A stretch of 64,000 bases of DNA from Hyphobacterium sp. CCMP332 (GCF_014323565.1 NZ_CP058669.1:2259501-2323500), one strand, 5' to 3'. Shown: positions 53,089-62,686, counted from the stretch's first letter. Notes: generated from the letters alone by a model not told the origin. Made by a program: numbers and translations.

Positions 53089-54570
53089 ATGGCGCGCAGT
53101 CCCGCCCAGAATATCGGCCTGATTTCGGGCCTGGCCCTGGCCCTAGGCTTACAGCTGATCCCGCTGCCCGAAGGCCTCAGCCGCGAAGCCTGGCTCCTCG
53201 CTTCGCTTGCCCTGATGATGGCGGCATGGTGGGCGACCGAAGCCATTCCCATTGCCGCAACCGCGCTGGTGCCTCTGGCGCTGTTTCCGCTTCTGGACAT
53301 CAATTCGGTCGCCGCAACATCCAGCCCCTATGCTAGCCCCATCGTCATGCTCCTGCTCGGCGGCTTCATTATTGCCATGGCGGTCGAGCGCTGGAATCTG
53401 CACACCCGCATCGCGCTCAATGTCGTGAAGATTTTCGGCGGCCGCCCGGACTTTCTGGTCGCCGGCTTCATGACCGCCGCCGCGCTTCTCTCCATGTGGA
53501 TTTCCAATACGGCGACCACCATCATGATGATTCCGATTGCGCTTCGCGTGGCGCAGGAGGTGATGAAGGAAGGCCATGCCAGCAAGGATTTCCCAGTCGC
53601 GCTGGCCCTGGGCGTGGCCTATGCCGCTTCCGTCGGTGGCGTCGGGGTCTTTGTCGGTACACCGACCAACCTCATTGCCATCGGCTTTCTGGAGCGCGAA
53701 TTCGGCCGCACGATTGACCCCGTCACCTGGTCAATGATGGGGCTGCCGGCCGTCATCCTGTTTATACCCGTGATGTGGTTCATCCTCACGCGCTGGGCGT
53801 TCAAGCTGACCAGCCGGGTCGATTCGGGCGCGGCGCGGCGCATTGTCACCGCAGAATTGACCGCGCTGGGACGGATCACCACGCCGGAAACCCGCGTCGC
53901 CATACTGTTCGGAGTGGTCGCATCCCTGTGGATGGGCCAGGCCTATCTCTGGAATCCTCTGCTGGACTGGATCGGCGAGGCATTGGGCCTGACCATAGAG
54001 CTCGGCGTTTCCAACACCCAGATCGCCATTCTCGGCGCGCTCCTCGCCTTCCTGATTCCCGCGGGCGGGCAGGGCGATGGCAAGGGCAAGATGCTGATGG
54101 TCTGGGAGGATACCGCCCGCCTTCCATGGAATGTGATCGTGCTGTTCGGCGGCGGATTGTCATTGGCGGCGGCCTTGACGGCGACCGGCCTGGCCGACTG
54201 GCTGGGTGTGCAGATGAGCTTCCTGCAAGCCTTCCCGGCCCCGCTCCTCATCTTCACGCTGGTGCTCACGGTCATCTTCCTGACCGAGCTGACCTCCAAC
54301 GTGGCCACAACCTCGGCCTTCCTGCCAGTCCTCGCCGCCATGGCGGCGGGCGCGGGCTTTCCGGCCGAGCGCCTCATCGTGCCGGTGGCGATTGCGGCCA
54401 GCTTTGCCTTCATGCTGCCGGTCGCCACTGCGCCGAACGCCATCGTCTATGCCTCGGGCGCGGCCACGCAGGGCCAGATGATGCGGGCGGGCTTCCGGCT
54501 GAACCTCGCCGGCGCGGTGGTGATTGCCGCTCTGGGCGCAATCCTCGGCCCGATTGTGTTCCCGGGCTGA
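53089..54570 (+). CDS. SLC13/DASS family sodium:anion symporter
   Basis: 493 residues with about 11-12 membrane helices. The family pattern is clear: MAAWWATEAIPIAATALVPLALFP, LLLGGFIIAMAVERWNLH, SNTATTIMMIPIAL (first SNT motif) and TSNVATTSAFLPVL (second, about residue 400). Imports dicarboxylates, sulfate or similar anions with Na+. The substrate is undetermined. Confidence 0.92.
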   Translation: MARSPAQNIGLISGLALALGLQLIPLPEGLSREAWLLASLALMMAAWWATEAIPIAATALVPLALFPLLDINSVAATSSPYASPIVMLLLGGFIIAMAVERWNLHTRIALNVVKIFGGRPDFLVAGFMTAAALLSMWISNTATTIMMIPIALRVAQEVMKEGHASKDFPVALALGVAYAASVGGVGVFVGTPTNLIAIGFLEREFGRTIDPVTWSMMGLPAVILFIPVMWFILTRWAFKLTSRVDSGAARRIVTAELTALGRITTPETRVAILFGVVASLWMGQAYLWNPLLDWIGEALGLTIELGVSNTQIAILGALLAFLIPAGGQGDGKGKMLMVWEDTARLPWNVIVLFGGGLSLAAALTATGLADWLGVQMSFLQAFPAPLLIFTLVLTVIFLTELTSNVATTSAFLPVLAAMAAGAGFPAERLIVPVAIAASFAFMLPVATAPNAIVYASGAATQGQMMRAGFRLNLAGAVVIAALGAILGPIVFPG

Positions 54571-54634
54571 CAGGCCAATTGCCTCTCCCGGCAACCCCGC
54601 CTAGCTTGGCAAGCACGCAAGCAAGGGCTGGAAA

Positions 54635-57412
54635 ATGGCGACCGAACGCAAAGTCGACGAGACCTCTCACGTCTATCTGATTGACGGGTCGGGCTATATT
54701 TTCCGCGCCTACCATGCCCTGCCGCCGCTGACGCGATCTGACGGAATGCCGGTCGGCGCGGTGCAGGGCTTCTGCAACATGTTGTGGAAGCTTCTGGAGG
54801 ACCTGAAGGGCGAGGAACAACCCAGTCATCTGGCCGTGATTTTCGATTATTCCGGCAAGTCCTTCCGCAATGACATCTATCCGCAATACAAGGCCCACCG
54901 TCCGCCGGCACCTGAAGACCTGGTGCCGCAATTTTCGATCATCCGCGATGCCACGCGCGCCTTTGGCACGCCCTGTATCGAGATGGAGGGGTTCGAGGCG
55001 GATGATCTGATCGCCACCTATGCCCGGCAGGCCGAAGCCAAGGGGGCGAAAGTCACCATCGTGTCCTCGGACAAGGATCTGATGCAACTCGTGGGCGAGC
55101 GCGTCACCATGTTCGACACGATGAAAAACAAGCGCATCGATCCGGCCGGCGTCGTCGAGAAATTCGGCGTCGGTCCGGACAAGGTGATCGAGGTCCAGTC
55201 CCTGATGGGAGATTCCTCGGACAATGTGCCGGGCGTTCCGGGTATTGGCCCGAAAACGGCCAGCCAGTTGATCGAGGAATATGGCGATCTGGAAACGCTT
55301 TTGTCTCGTGCGGAAGAGATCAAACAGACCAAGCGCCGCGAAAACCTGATCGAATTTGCCGATATGGCACGTATCTCCCGGCAGCTCGTCACGCTGAAAA
55401 CCGATGTCGCGGTCGAAAATTCGCTGGACGAATTCGGCACTGCCGAGCCGGACGCCGAAACGCTGGTCGGTTTCCTGAAAGAGATGGAATTTCGCACGAT
55501 CACCCGCCGCGTTGAAGAAGTGCTGGGCGCGCCCGCCGCAGATGCAACGGGTGATGCCACAGCGCCGATTGACCGCTCGGCCTATGAGTGCGTGACGACG
55601 ATGGCGGCGCTGGACAAATGGATTGAGGCCAGCTTCAGGGCCGGCGTGATCGCCGTGGACACCGAGACCGACCGTTTATCGGCTGTCGCCTCCAATCTTG
55701 TCGGCATCTCTCTGGCCACAGCACCGGGCAAGGCCTGCTATATTCCGCTCGATCATGGCACGGCCGGGGATTTGCTGGGCGGCGGCGACCGGCCCGATCA
55801 GATCGACCTGAAAGCGGCGATCGCCGCGCTGAAACCTCTGCTGGAAAGCCCTGCGGTTCTGAAAATCGGCCAGAACATCAAATATGATCTCGGCGTTCTG
55901 TCGCGCTATGGCGTGCGCGTTGCGCCCTATGACGACACCATGCTCCTGTCCTATGTCATCGATAGCGGCCTGCACGGGCATGGCATGGATGAATTGTCCG
56001 AGCTGCACCTCGGCCATACGCCGATGAAATTCAAGGAGGTCTGCGGCACAGGCCAGAAACAGATCAGCTTTGCCGAAGTCGACCTGCCCAAAGCCACGGA
56101 ATACGCTGCTGAAGACGCGGACGTGACATTGCGCCTGTGGGAGATCCTCAAGCCCAGCGTGCCCGGCAAGGGCAAGGCCACGCTATACGAGACGCTCGAG
56201 CGCCCGATGCCGCAAATCCTGACAGATATGGAACTGGCGGGCGTAAAGGTGGACAAGGCGCAATTATCCCGCCTGTCGTCTGATTTCGCGCAGAAAATGG
56301 CCGAGCATGAAGACACTGCGCATGGGCTGGTGGGCACCAAGTTCAATCTCGGCAGCCCCAAACAGCTGGGTGAAATCCTGTTTGACCAGATGGGCTTGCC
56401 CGGCGGCAAGAAGACCAAGACCGGGGCCTGGTCAACCGATGTCTCCGTGCTGGAACAGCTTGCGGCCGAAGGGCATGAATTGCCGCAGGCCATTCTCAGC
56501 TGGCGCACCTTTGCCAAATTGAAATCAACCTATTCCGATGCGCTGGGCGCGGCGATCAATCCGTATACGGGCCGGGTCCATACCTCCTTCTCGCTGGCCG
56601 CGACGACGACCGGCCGGCTGGCCTCTTCCGAGCCCAATCTGATGAATATCCCGATCCGGACCGAAGAAGGCCGCAAGATCCGCGCGGCCTTTATCGCCGA
56701 GCCGGGAAATGTCCTGGTTGCGGCTGACTATTCGCAGATCGAATTGCGGCTGCTGGCGCATATCGCTGACGTCACCGCCCTGAAGGATGCTTTCAGGCGC
56801 GGCGATGACATTCACGCCATGACCGCGTCGGAAATGTTTGGCGTCCCCATTGAGGGCATGGATCCGATGGTGCGCCGTCAGGCCAAGGCCATCAATTTCG
56901 GGATAATTTACGGGATTTCCGCTTTCGGTCTCGCCAATAATCTCGGCATTGGCCGTGACGAGGCGAAGACCTTCATCGAAAAATATTTCGAGAAATTCCC
57001 GGGCGTCAAAACCTATATGGATGACAAGCGTGAGGAGGTAAAAGCCCGCGGCTATGTCGAGACCATTTTCGGCCGCCGCGCGCACCTGCCCTCGATCCGG
57101 GACAAGAATCCCAATATGCGCCAGTTCGCCGAGCGTCAGGCCATCAATGCGCCCATCCAGGGATCGGCCGCCGATGTCATCCGCCGCGCCATGATCCGCC
57201 TGCCGGGCGCAATTGAGGCCGCCGGGCTGGAGGCGCGTATGTTATTGCAAGTCCACGATGAACTGGTGTTCGAGGTGCCGGAAGACCAGGCTGAAGCCAT
57301 GATTGCTCTGGCAAGAGATGTCATGAGCAAGGCGGCCCTGCCGGCGATTGATATTTCGGTGCCTCTGGATGTGGACGCGAAGGCCGGCTATCACTGGGGC
57401 GAGGCGCATTAG
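54635..57412 (+). CDS. polA: DNA polymerase I
   Basis: 925 residues with all three activities: 5'-3' exonuclease (about 1-300; DGSGYIFRAYHALPP, SSDKDLMQLV, GIGPKTA), 3'-5' exonuclease (about 325-510; DTETD, NIKYDLGV, YAAEDADVTLRLW, so the DEDDy residues are kept) and polymerase (540-925; DYSQIELRLLAH, RRQAKAINFGIIYG, QVHDELVFEVP). Fills gaps in repair and removes RNA primers. Confidence 0.98.
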   Translation: MATERKVDETSHVYLIDGSGYIFRAYHALPPLTRSDGMPVGAVQGFCNMLWKLLEDLKGEEQPSHLAVIFDYSGKSFRNDIYPQYKAHRPPAPEDLVPQFSIIRDATRAFGTPCIEMEGFEADDLIATYARQAEAKGAKVTIVSSDKDLMQLVGERVTMFDTMKNKRIDPAGVVEKFGVGPDKVIEVQSLMGDSSDNVPGVPGIGPKTASQLIEEYGDLETLLSRAEEIKQTKRRENLIEFADMARISRQLVTLKTDVAVENSLDEFGTAEPDAETLVGFLKEMEFRTITRRVEEVLGAPAADATGDATAPIDRSAYECVTTMAALDKWIEASFRAGVIAVDTETDRLSAVASNLVGISLATAPGKACYIPLDHGTAGDLLGGGDRPDQIDLKAAIAALKPLLESPAVLKIGQNIKYDLGVLSRYGVRVAPYDDTMLLSYVIDSGLHGHGMDELSELHLGHTPMKFKEVCGTGQKQISFAEVDLPKATEYAAEDADVTLRLWEILKPSVPGKGKATLYETLERPMPQILTDMELAGVKVDKAQLSRLSSDFAQKMAEHEDTAHGLVGTKFNLGSPKQLGEILFDQMGLPGGKKTKTGAWSTDVSVLEQLAAEGHELPQAILSWRTFAKLKSTYSDALGAAINPYTGRVHTSFSLAATTTGRLASSEPNLMNIPIRTEEGRKIRAAFIAEPGNVLVAADYSQIELRLLAHIADVTALKDAFRRGDDIHAMTASEMFGVPIEGMDPMVRRQAKAINFGIIYGISAFGLANNLGIGRDEAKTFIEKYFEKFPGVKTYMDDKREEVKARGYVETIFGRRAHLPSIRDKNPNMRQFAERQAINAPIQGSAADVIRRAMIRLPGAIEAAGLEARMLLQVHDELVFEVPEDQAEAMIALARDVMSKAALPAIDISVPLDVDAKAGYHWGEAH

Positions 57413-57431
57413 CCGTCCCCGAATAGCGTCT

Positions 57432-57452
57432 TGGTCCGGCTTGACCGGACCA
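57432..57452. repeat. Palindromic element after polA
   Basis: 8-bp arms TGGTCCGG and CCGGACCA with a 5-base centre. Resembles the short dispersed palindromes with CTTGA cores common in alphaproteobacterial intergenic DNA; may also help end polA transcription. Confidence 0.5.
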
Positions 57453-57504
57453 TCTTCAGTATCCTTCGGAAGAGCCGGCGTATGACGCCGTAAAATGACC
57501 GGGA

Positions 57505-57939
57505 TTATCCGCCGGTTTTGATGATCGCCATCGTGCAGCGGGACAGGCAGACCAGCTTGCCCTTGTCATTGGTGATCCGGATCGTCCAGACCTGTGACGT
57601 CCGGCCCATCGTCTCCATCTTCGCTTCGCCATGGACCCAGCCGTCCCGAACCGGGCGGACATGATTGGCGTTGATTTCCATGCCGACCGCGGCGTGGGTT
57701 TCCGGGTTCTGTGTGCAGAACGCCCCGATCGAGGCGAGCGTTTCGGCCAGCGCCACAGATGCGCCGCCATGCAGGAGACCGAAGGGCTGATGTGTGCGGT
57801 GATCGACCGGCATCTTGCCGCGCACCCAATCATCACCGGCTTCGGTGATTTCGATCCCGATGGAATCGGCCATGGTCTTGCGATCGGAAAAATTCGCCAT
57901 TTCCAGCGGAAAGCGCCCGCCATGCCAGATATTGGACAT
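57505..57939 (-). CDS. Hotdog-fold thioesterase (PaaI/YdiI type)
   Basis: 144 residues. HRTHQPFGLLHGGASVALAETLASIGA (about 46-72) has the catalytic glutamate helix of the hotdog fold; VGMEINANHVRP is the second hallmark. Related enzymes hydrolyse DHNA-CoA, phenylacetyl-CoA intermediates or other acyl-CoAs. Substrate unknown here. Confidence 0.88.
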   Translation of the reverse strand: MSNIWHGGRFPLEMANFSDRKTMADSIGIEITEAGDDWVRGKMPVDHRTHQPFGLLHGGASVALAETLASIGAFCTQNPETHAAVGMEINANHVRPVRDGWVHGEAKMETMGRTSQVWTIRITNDKGKLVCLSRCTMAIIKTGG

Positions 57940-57986
57940 GTCTGTCTCCTTGGTTTGGAGAAAGACTTATGGCGGCACAGCCCGGA

Positions 57987-58742
57987 TTACCAGCGGGCAA
58001 CGAGGGAAACGGCGGCAAAACCTTCTTCTTCTTCCCATTTATCGGTGCCGTACTGATAGGCCCAGTCCCGGCGGACATATGCCAGAGCGAGATCGGCGCG
58101 ATCCGTCAGCCGATAGGCCATACCCACCTGAACATCGCCTATCACGCTATAGGGCGTGATATCGATAGCCCGCACCGGCCGGTTCATATCGGTTGCGTCA
58201 TAAAATAGCGCCTGCCGTTCCGCCGCGGCAAAAAGGAACCAGCGCGATTCATCACCGCGCCCGTCGCCGACGCGAAACTGAGCGCCGACACGGGCTTGTG
58301 TGCCTTCGGGCGTCAGGGCCAGGCCGGCATAGGGCGTCACTACAGCATCGCTGTCCGCTGCCTCTACGGGGGCGGCCAGCCTGACAGTCGTGGTCACGCG
58401 TGGCGGTTCACCCTCCACCAGCCCGGCGCGCTGATAGGCTTCTTCCGCGCGCGTTTCGCCTTCGATCACGAATTCGCCGGGACCAGGCGGGTCAGCCAGC
58501 ACAAAGCGCGTGCGGGCATTGGAAAAGTCAGGATCATAAGACTGACGGATACTCATAATAGCCGTTGCGGTGCGCGCCGTTCCGTTCGAAATATGGGGTC
58601 TCGGTTGATCATTCAGGGAGGCCAGAACCGCTGATCGCGGATCCCAGTCTTGTTCGGACGACTCCACGGGACCCACCATACCGGTCATCAACCCGGCAAT
58701 GGCCACACAGCCCGCACAAATCAGCTCGATCGTCCGCCGCAT
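57987..58742 (-). CDS. Probable outer-membrane beta-barrel protein of unknown function
   Basis: 251 residues. Signal peptide of about 28 residues, a low-complexity region, then from about 130 alternating strands (VVTPYAGLAL, GAQFRVGDG, RWFLFAAAERQALFY, VQVGMAYRLTDRADLALAYVRRDWAY) ending AVSLVARW with a terminal aromatic residue, the usual C-terminal signature of outer-membrane barrels. The barrel is too small for a porin; it may be a lipid-modifying or structural protein. No family assigned. Confidence 0.65.
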   Translation of the reverse strand: MRRTIELICAGCVAIAGLMTGMVGPVESSEQDWDPRSAVLASLNDQPRPHISNGTARTATAIMSIRQSYDPDFSNARTRFVLADPPGPGEFVIEGETRAEEAYQRAGLVEGEPPRVTTTVRLAAPVEAADSDAVVTPYAGLALTPEGTQARVGAQFRVGDGRGDESRWFLFAAAERQALFYDATDMNRPVRAIDITPYSVIGDVQVGMAYRLTDRADLALAYVRRDWAYQYGTDKWEEEEGFAAVSLVARW

Positions 58743-58891
58743 TGTTTCTCCCCTGCAAAATGGTTAACAGAATTTGCGGCAAAGGTCACCTCGGGTCGTG
58801 GATATTCCAGTCTTCCCGTTTTACACGAAGCTGTTAGTCGGGTTGGCCTTTTCCGGCTCAAACGCTCTATTCACCACCGACGGAGGCTGAA

Positions 58892-59308
58892 CTGGCCCAT
58901 ATCGACCCGACCCGCGAGAGTTTCGAGATTTTCAAATCGCTTCCCCGCGACCAACCGATTGACATGCTCAACCTGATCCGGCTCCGGGACACCGCCCGCT
59001 ATCCGGATGGACGCCAGATCAGCGGCGCAGAGGCCTATGCAGAGTACGGAAAGATCAGCGGTCCGGTGTTTCAGCGCGTCGGCGGCGAAATCATCTGGCG
59101 CGGCGAACCGCAGGCCATGCTCATCGGACCAGAGGACGGATTGTGGGACATCGCCTTCATTGCCCGTTATCCGGGGGCGGCCGCATTCCTGGAAATGGTC
59201 ACTGACCCGGTCTATCAGACCGAAGCCGTTCCTCACCGGCAGGCGGCTGTGCGCGATTCGCGCCTGATCCGGCATGCGGTAAAAAAGGGCGGCCGCCAGT
59301 TCGGCTGA
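58892..59308 (+). CDS. DUF1330 protein, probable CTG start
   Basis: 138 residues if read from CTG 58892, which has GGAGG (58882-58886) five bases upstream. The frame is closed by TAG at 58835 and has no ATG, GTG or TTG before 58964. Translation from CTG gives (M)AHIDPTRESFEIFKSLPRDQPIDMLNLIRLRD, matching the conserved N-terminus I associate with DUF1330; starting at ATG 58964 would delete it. Family members are small ferredoxin-like alpha/beta-barrel proteins of unknown role. Confidence 0.75.
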   Translation: MAHIDPTRESFEIFKSLPRDQPIDMLNLIRLRDTARYPDGRQISGAEAYAEYGKISGPVFQRVGGEIIWRGEPQAMLIGPEDGLWDIAFIARYPGAAAFLEMVTDPVYQTEAVPHRQAAVRDSRLIRHAVKKGGRQFG

Positions 59309-59321
59309 CCGCCCGGAACGC

Positions 59322-59630
59322 CTATTCGCGGGCGATCAGCGTGAAGGTGACGTCGTCGCCATTCGCATTCTGGCCTGTCCAGCTGTCGCCAACGGCAAGA
59401 TCTGCCATCAGGGGCTGACAATTGGCCGCGCCGGACTCGCGCTCGACACAGAATTCTTCCCCGTCTACATGCCAGTTACCGGCAATGCCGATATTGGTGG
59501 TATAGGTGCCGTCGGCCTCAAAGAAGACAGTGTATTCGCCTTCGGGACCCGAAACCTGAAGCGCATTCTCTACGAGCGGATCACTGGCCATTCCTTGCAG
59601 GAGCAGCGCCGCGGCTATCTGAACAATCAT
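59322..59630 (-). CDS. Small secreted protein of unknown function
   Basis: 102 residues from ATG 59630. Very short signal-like N-terminus (MIVQIAAALLLQG), then a beta-rich domain with two cysteines (FCVERE and NCQPLM) that may pair. The pattern GEYTVFFEADGTYTT...GNWHVDGEEFCVE is typical of small periplasmic lipocalin- or META-like folds, but I cannot name a family. Confidence 0.6.
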   Translation of the reverse strand: MIVQIAAALLLQGMASDPLVENALQVSGPEGEYTVFFEADGTYTTNIGIAGNWHVDGEEFCVERESGAANCQPLMADLAVGDSWTGQNANGDDVTFTLIARE

Positions 59631-59713
59631 CGAATTCTCCCCAACGGCGAAGCACGCCAACCGCGCCGCGCCCTAGAGGTGAATAACAAACGGATATCGA
59701 CGATGAATCAAGT

Positions 59714-60199
59714 CTATTTCGGACTTGCGGCAAAAGGATTCCGACTTCCTTGCCGCAGACAGGTCTCCAGCGCCGGCAAGGCCCGCGACGTGTTCGTCAG
59801 GGCAAATTCGAAATCTGCCTGCCGCGCGGTAATATAGAGAATGTTGCCGTAAATGAGCGCATTCTCCAGCGTGCTGTTCGGAACATAATCATAATCAATG
59901 GCAAGGGTTTGCCGCCCGGCCACATGCGCGGTCACGCTCTGGCTGATGCGATTGTCGATCCGCAGGCTCAGGGAATATTGCTCGCCATCGTTCAGCGACC
60001 AGGCTTCGTTTTGCAAGGCAATGCGGAACGTCGAAGCCGAACGCACAAAGGCCAGATCTATTCCGCTATTGTAGGGAATGGACGCGGAGCAAACATAAGC
60101 GCCCTCATTGTTGACCGCGCCCCGTACTTCCCAGCCATTGATATCAATGGGCCCGTAATTCTGTATCGCTGCAAGAACAAGAATGCCTGCCAGATTCAT
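59714..60199 (-). CDS. Putative secreted protein of unknown function
   Basis: 161 residues. Short N-terminal hydrophobic segment (MNLAGILVLAAIQ), then GWEVRGAVNNEGAYVCSASIPY and a beta-rich domain with two cysteines (Cys37 and ETCLRQG). The overall pattern is like invasion-associated locus B and similar periplasmic domains in alphaproteobacteria, without a firm match. Same direction as the neighbouring small secreted protein, 83 bases apart. Confidence 0.6.
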   Translation of the reverse strand: MNLAGILVLAAIQNYGPIDINGWEVRGAVNNEGAYVCSASIPYNSGIDLAFVRSASTFRIALQNEAWSLNDGEQYSLSLRIDNRISQSVTAHVAGRQTLAIDYDYVPNSTLENALIYGNILYITARQADFEFALTNTSRALPALETCLRQGSRNPFAASPK

Positions 60200-60258
60200 G
60201 ATCGTCTCCCCGAAATTCCCATGAGCGCAGACAAGTCTAGATCAGTTTTCAGGCCATT

Positions 60259-61056
60259 TTAAAGAGACTTTTTTGGAATCCAGGGAAAAAAACCGCTTGT
60301 CCGGGCGACATAGTCTGCATAGCCCGGGCGCGTTTCCGCCAGCCCGCGTTCGAGGAGCGGTGCGCCGCTCCACTTCAGAAGCGTCCAGCTCAGGAAAAGC
60401 GGTCCCGGCAATGCCAGCCAGCCCCAGGGCGCCTCTGCCGCGATCAGAAACAGCCCCCACCAGACACAGAAATCGCCGAAATAATTGGGGTGCCGCGTGT
60501 ATCGCCATAAACCCCGGTCCATGATCTTTCCTGCATTCTCCGGATTTTTGCGGAAGGATTCGAGCTGAAAATCCCCGATGGTCTCGAACAGAATGCCGAT
60601 GACCGCCAGCGCGATCCCCGCCATCGCCAGATAGCCAATGCCGCTGCCATACTGGCCCAGCTGGACCGGCAGGCTCACCAGCCACATCAGGATGGACTGC
60701 GGCAGAAAGACAAAGAGCAGGCTGGCTTTTGCGAACCCGAAACCCCTGGGCTCCACCCGCGCAAACAGATTGGTATAGCGCTTGTCCTTGCCGTCGCGGC
60801 GCCAGCGGCCAAACAGATGCAGCCCCAGCCGCAGACCCCATACCGCGCACAGCCCTACCAGAACCAGTTGACGTTCGCCGTCACCATGCACCAGCCAGTA
60901 GGTCGATATCGCCAGAATCACCATGCCAAACGCCCAGAAAGCGTCGACAAAACTGGCATCCTTCAGGCGAAGCGCCAGAAGCCAGAGGCAAAGGAACACC
61001 CCGACAGCTATGGCCAGATTGATGCCGGCCAGATGAAGCATGGATAATTCGGTCAT
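60259..61056 (-). CDS. DUF1295 membrane protein, steroid 5-alpha-reductase-like
   Basis: 265 residues from ATG 61056, with six to seven membrane helices. DRGLWRYTRHPNYFGDFCVWWG (about 185-206) is the isoprenylcysteine methyltransferase / steroid-reductase NADPH-binding motif, and GYADYVARTSGFFPWIPK the C-terminal one. It probably reduces a lipid double bond; the substrate is unknown. The monooxygenase-SDR operon lies divergently upstream, which fits lipid or steroid-like metabolism. Confidence 0.86.
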   Translation of the reverse strand: MTELSMLHLAGINLAIAVGVFLCLWLLALRLKDASFVDAFWAFGMVILAISTYWLVHGDGERQLVLVGLCAVWGLRLGLHLFGRWRRDGKDKRYTNLFARVEPRGFGFAKASLLFVFLPQSILMWLVSLPVQLGQYGSGIGYLAMAGIALAVIGILFETIGDFQLESFRKNPENAGKIMDRGLWRYTRHPNYFGDFCVWWGLFLIAAEAPWGWLALPGPLFLSWTLLKWSGAPLLERGLAETRPGYADYVARTSGFFPWIPKKSL

Positions 61057-61163
61057 TTCGCGTCTCCCCGCATTACTTCTTAAACTAGCGCAAATATTTC
61101 CGCCGTCATGCTGTTTGGTGGATGCTGTGGCGCCGGGATTGATCGTCACGCTGATTTCGCCAT

Positions 61164-61180
61164 AGTGAACAGTGTTCACT
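61164..61180. promoter_or_regulatory. TetR-type operator palindrome before the monooxygenase operon
   Basis: AGTGAAC-AGT-GTTCACT, perfect 7-bp arms with a 3-bp centre, ending 15 bases before ATG 61196. The size and symmetry fit a TetR/AcrR-family operator. No matching regulator is encoded beside it. Confidence 0.6.
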
Positions 61181-61195
61181 TCGGGGAGCGAATGA

Positions 61196-62686
61196 ATGAC
61201 CTCAACAGATATTGATGTCCTGATTATCGGCGCCGGCGTGTCCGGCATTGGCATGGCGTACCACTTGCAGGAGCGCTGTCCGGGCAAGACGTATCGCGTG
61301 ATCGAGGCGCGGGACCAGATCGGTGGCACCTGGGACCTTTTTCGCTATCCCGGCATCCGTTCGGACAGCGACATGTATACGTTCGGCTATGCGTTCAAAC
61401 CTTGGATTGATGGCAAGGTCTTCGCCGACGGGCCGGCCATCCGCAATTATGTCAGTGAAACCGCCGATTCAGCGGGTATCGCACCGCATATTCGCTTTGG
61501 CCGAAAGGCGACTGCGGCGAGCTGGAACTCGGATACGGCCCGCTGGACTCTGCAGGCGGACGGGCCGGACGGACCGGAGACCTATACCGCGCAATTCCTG
61601 TTCTTTGCATCGGGCTATTACCGTTATGACAAAGGCTATCTCCCTCATTTTGAGGGCGTCGAAGACTTCTCGGGCGACTTCATTCATCCGCAGAAATGGG
61701 AAGAAGACTACGATTATTCCGGCAAGAAGATTGTGATCATCGGATCAGGTGCCACGGCCGTCACCTTGCTGCCCTCGATGGCGAAAAAGGCTGAGCACGT
61801 CACCATGTTGCAGCGTTCGCCGACCTATATCGCCGGCCGGCCATCCGTGGACCGGACCGCAAATTTCCTGCGAAAGATTCTGCCTGGAAAACTGGCCTAT
61901 ACGATCACGCGCACAAAAAACATTCTTCAGACCATCCTGATATATAACCTGTCGCAGGCTTTTCCCGACTTTGTGAAGAAGGGCATTCTGAAACAGACTC
62001 GCGCCATGCTCGGCGACGATTATGATGTCGAGAAACACTTTGCGCCCAGCTACAAGCCCTGGGATCAGCGTTTTTGCGCCGCACCTGACGGTGATTTTTT
62101 CAAGGCGCTGAGGTCCGGGAAGGCGTCGGTCGAAACCAATCAGATCGAGCGGATCACAAAGACCGGCATTCAGCTCAAATCCGGCACCCATCTTGATGCC
62201 GATCTCATCATTCCCGCCACCGGTCTGAATCTGCAATTTGTCGGCGGCATGAGTGTCGAGGTCGATGGAAAGCCGGTGAATATTCCCGATCATGTCGTTT
62301 ATCGGGGCATGATGGTCAGCGATATTCCCAATATGGCCATGGCCTTTGGTTACACCAACGCATCCTGGACCCTGAAAATTGACCTCACCTGCGAGCGCTT
62401 CTGCCGCAATATCAACTACATCAACAAAATTGATGCGGACTATTTTGTGCCTGTGCCCGATGCCGACATGCCGCGCGAGCCATTGAAATTGCTGGATTCC
62501 GGCTATTTCCGCCGGGCGGCTGATATCCTGCCCCAGCAGGGCCCCAAAACCCCCTGGCGAGTCCATAACAATTACTTTGCGGACATGATGGCCATACGCT
62601 TCGGGGCGATCGATGATGGCGCGCTTCAGTTCGGCAAGGCGGTGTCAGCGAAACAAGAACATGCCGAGCTGGAGGCGGCTGAATGA
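61196..62686 (+). CDS. Flavin-containing monooxygenase, Baeyer-Villiger type
   Basis: 496 residues. FAD site IIGAGVSGIG (10-19), GTWDLFRYPGIRSDSDMYTFGYAFKPW, the Baeyer-Villiger fingerprint FSGDFIHPQKW at about 158-168 (F-x-G-x3-H-x3-W) and a second NADPH Rossmann loop GSGATAVTLLP. Oxidises ketones to esters or lactones with O2 and NADPH. Forms an operon with the SDR gene (four-base overlap). Regulated, by inference, through the palindrome at 61164-61180. Confidence 0.92.
   Translation: MTSTDIDVLIIGAGVSGIGMAYHLQERCPGKTYRVIEARDQIGGTWDLFRYPGIRSDSDMYTFGYAFKPWIDGKVFADGPAIRNYVSETADSAGIAPHIRFGRKATAASWNSDTARWTLQADGPDGPETYTAQFLFFASGYYRYDKGYLPHFEGVEDFSGDFIHPQKWEEDYDYSGKKIVIIGSGATAVTLLPSMAKKAEHVTMLQRSPTYIAGRPSVDRTANFLRKILPGKLAYTITRTKNILQTILIYNLSQAFPDFVKKGILKQTRAMLGDDYDVEKHFAPSYKPWDQRFCAAPDGDFFKALRSGKASVETNQIERITKTGIQLKSGTHLDADLIIPATGLNLQFVGGMSVEVDGKPVNIPDHVVYRGMMVSDIPNMAMAFGYTNASWTLKIDLTCERFCRNINYINKIDADYFVPVPDADMPREPLKLLDSGYFRRAADILPQQGPKTPWRVHNNYFADMMAIRFGAIDDGALQFGKAVSAKQEHAELEAAE

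Noticed and set aside
53775-54680. 301-codon plus-strand frame
   Set aside because: Out-of-frame shadow of the SLC13 transporter, which has clear family motifs.
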